In this document: positions 6,770 through 6,787 of the stretch, in pieces
How the letters are laid out: each line of letters opens with the position of its first letter
How positions within the stretch are numbered: position 1 is the first letter of the stretch
DNA from: an uncultured Campylobacter sp.
GTDB lineage: Bacteria; Campylobacterota; Campylobacteria; Campylobacterales; Campylobacteraceae
DNA length: 6,787 nt
Assembly: GCF_937997595.1 (NCBI RefSeq)
Contig: NZ_CALKTS010000150.1
Span: 1-6,787, forward strand
Direction of reading: 5' to 3'
Program-made: the position numbers and the translations under genes
The notes under the pieces: generated by a model
The model's database searches: none
What the model saw: only the letters and a program-made list of their open reading frames with translations
What the model was told of the DNA's origin: nothing

Positions 6770-6787
6770 CCGAGCCGTGGCATTATA

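Larger units (their letters stand above)
6171..6787. other. Long non-coding region of alternating GC-rich and AAATTT-like blocks
   Basis: No frame of useful length here has a ribosome site or a recognisable product. I read the first part of the region in the plus frames looking for a MetI remnant and found none; stop codons come quickly. The DNA alternates between short GC-rich blocks (GCGCGGCG, GGCGTTAAA, GCGGTGCG and similar) and AT blocks that are variants of AAATTTAAA or AAATTTTAAA. I count about 17 AT blocks in 617 bp, about one every 35 bp. It may continue beyond the window. It could be a decayed repeat array, a protein-binding or structural region, or eroded coding DNA; the sequence alone does not decide. 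Confidence 0.7.

Noticed and set aside
6725..6784. ATGCCAC (6726-6732) and GTGGCAT (6777-6783) as ends of a mobile element or a large RNA stem
   Set aside because: The match is only 7 bp across 44 bp in repetitive DNA, with no target duplication or conserved loop. The window ends there, so it cannot be judged.
6641..6787. CRISPR array
   Set aside because: Units have roughly regular spacing, but no two are identical, there are no unique spacers, and no cas gene is in the window.

Overview
The window looks like chromosomal DNA from a Campylobacter-type epsilonproteobacterium, possibly an oral species such as C. gracilis. The reasons are AT-rich gaps packed with AAATTTTAAA-like palindromic words, moderately GC-rich genes, and a valS plus methionine-ABC-transporter neighbourhood that, from memory, is also adjacent in C. 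jejuni. The species is an inference; the protein families are clear. I see no defence system, prophage, transposon, CRISPR array, tRNA or rRNA.

Layout. (1) 1-81 holds an 11-bp hairpin that probably ends metQ. (2) 82-858, minus strand: MetQ-type periplasmic methionine-binding protein, with a perfect-consensus sigma-70 promoter. (3) 859-1093: divergent control region with an AT-rich inverted repeat. (4) 1094-3904: valS, valyl-tRNA synthetase, carrying an in-frame insertion of about 68 residues in its editing domain. (5) 3946-4092: a 48-residue hydrophobic protein. (6) 4151-5137: ddh, meso-diaminopimelate dehydrogenase. (7) 5181-6170: metN, ATPase of the methionine importer. (8) 6171-6787: about 600 bp without a credible gene, built of alternating GC-rich and AAATTT-like blocks that become a degenerate 24-26 bp tandem repeat near the end.

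How the genes fit together. The four plus-strand genes lie 41-58 bp apart with no strong terminator between them, so they may form one operon: valS, the small membrane protein, ddh, metN. MetN and MetQ are two parts of a MetNIQ importer, but they sit on opposite strands about 4.3 kb apart and the permease metI is not in the window. Ddh would give a one-step route to meso-diaminopimelate for lysine and peptidoglycan.

The most unusual signal is that the valS insertion is made of the same kind of DNA as the 3' non-coding region. It carries three exact TCAAATTTAA words spaced exactly 24 bp apart, and the 3' region has AAATTTAA words in 24-26 bp units. This suggests that a short repeat family has spread both between genes and, in frame, into an essential gene.
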